DNA from: DASTDH01 sp041167675
GTDB taxonomy: Bacteria; Verrucomicrobiota; Verrucomicrobiia; Chthoniobacterales; JAFAMB01
Assembly (NCBI GenBank): GCA_041167675.1
Contig: JBEEIB010000254.1
Coordinates: 1-5,167 of the forward strand
Length of the DNA: 5,167 bases
Direction of reading: 5' to 3'
Each line of letters opens with the position of its first letter. Positions within the stretch are counted from its first letter, which is position 1. The notes beneath the pieces were generated by a model. The model ran no database searches. It was given only the letters and a program-made list of their open reading frames with translations, and was not told the DNA's origin. The translations under genes and the position numbers were made by a program. Shown in pieces: positions 4,920 to 5,167 of this stretch.

Positions 4920-5167
4920 ATCGACCACCCACAAAAACGTCTGGCCATTGCGCTCGAGTAAGGCGGACGAAGGCAGCTCGATCTCGGCGCCGGCATCCGT
5001 CGCGGCGACCGCCTTCACGATGGATCCCAGCCGGAAATTCAGCGGTGGATCGACCAGCGTGATCCTGACGCGTCGCGTGCGCGTGGCCAGGTCCGCCTGG
5101 GGTGCGACCTCTCGGATCTGCCCCTTGACACGCGTGGCGGGATCCGCTTCCGCGGTCACGATGAAGC
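4908..5167 (-). pseudogene. RND efflux periplasmic adaptor (membrane fusion protein), truncated by IS
   Basis: Partial gene, open at the right window edge (5' side) and cut off at its 3' side. The reading frame continues upstream of the GTG at 5159 (Phe-Ile before it), so this is an internal portion, not a start. The segment A-EADPATRVKGQIREVAPQ, then DLATRTRRVRITLVDPP, FRLGSIVKAV, and IELPSSALLERNGQTFLWVVD is typical of the beta-barrel and membrane-proximal region of HlyD/AcrA-type adaptors, which link an inner-membrane RND pump to an outer-membrane channel. Host coding sequence ends at the GAT codon 4920-4922; the next codons, Glu-Thr-Ala-stop, come from the IS inverted repeat. The missing C-terminus is not found on the other side of the IS, so the gene is probably non-functional. 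Confidence 0.88.

Overview
The window looks like an accessory stretch of a bacterial chromosome or plasmid of moderate to fairly high GC. It carries a truncated RND-efflux periplasmic adaptor gene, which points to a Gram-negative host, plus a complete ISKra4-type insertion sequence. The species cannot be named from the sequence.

Layout. (1) Positions 67-1860 (+) encode a 597-residue TnpB/Cas12-superfamily protein with recognisable RuvC-I, -II and -III blocks and a complete four-cysteine zinc ribbon. By motif style it is closest to the compact type V-U/Cas12m-like effectors. The expected RuvC-I aspartate is a glutamate (E341), so cleavage may be reduced or lost. (2) From inside the last codons of that gene to about 2229 there are two tandem, directly abutting copies of a ~208-210-nt unit. 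They hold conserved stems, two of them with pairing-preserving base changes between copies. No gene lies in 1861-2245. This is best read as a duplicated structured non-coding RNA, placed like the omega-RNA of TnpB but present twice in a row. No CRISPR array, cas1/cas2 or tnpA is seen. (3) Positions 2246-2773 (-) encode a 175-residue protein with an Mrr-type N-terminal winged-helix-like domain but no visible nuclease domain. (4) Positions 2809-4919 are a 2.1-kb ISKra4-family element with 25/27-matching terminal inverted repeats. It encodes a pRiA4b ORF-3-like protein (4219-4875) and an apparently intact DDE transposase (2831-4219), which overlap by one base. (5) The element abuts, at 4919/4920, the remains of an RND efflux adaptor gene (-) that runs off the right edge and takes its stop codon from the IS end.

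How the parts may fit. The Cas12-like protein and the tandem RNA units form the natural candidate for an undescribed system: a single RNA-guided protein, possibly binding-only, with two scaffold RNAs encoded at its own 3' end. The Mrr-N-like gene converges on the RNA units and could be a defence-island neighbour or an unrelated passenger. The IS and the broken efflux gene look like ordinary genome decay and rearrangement; the missing target duplication and unmatched flanks suggest a deletion or recombination at the IS. All functional statements are inferred from sequence reading alone.
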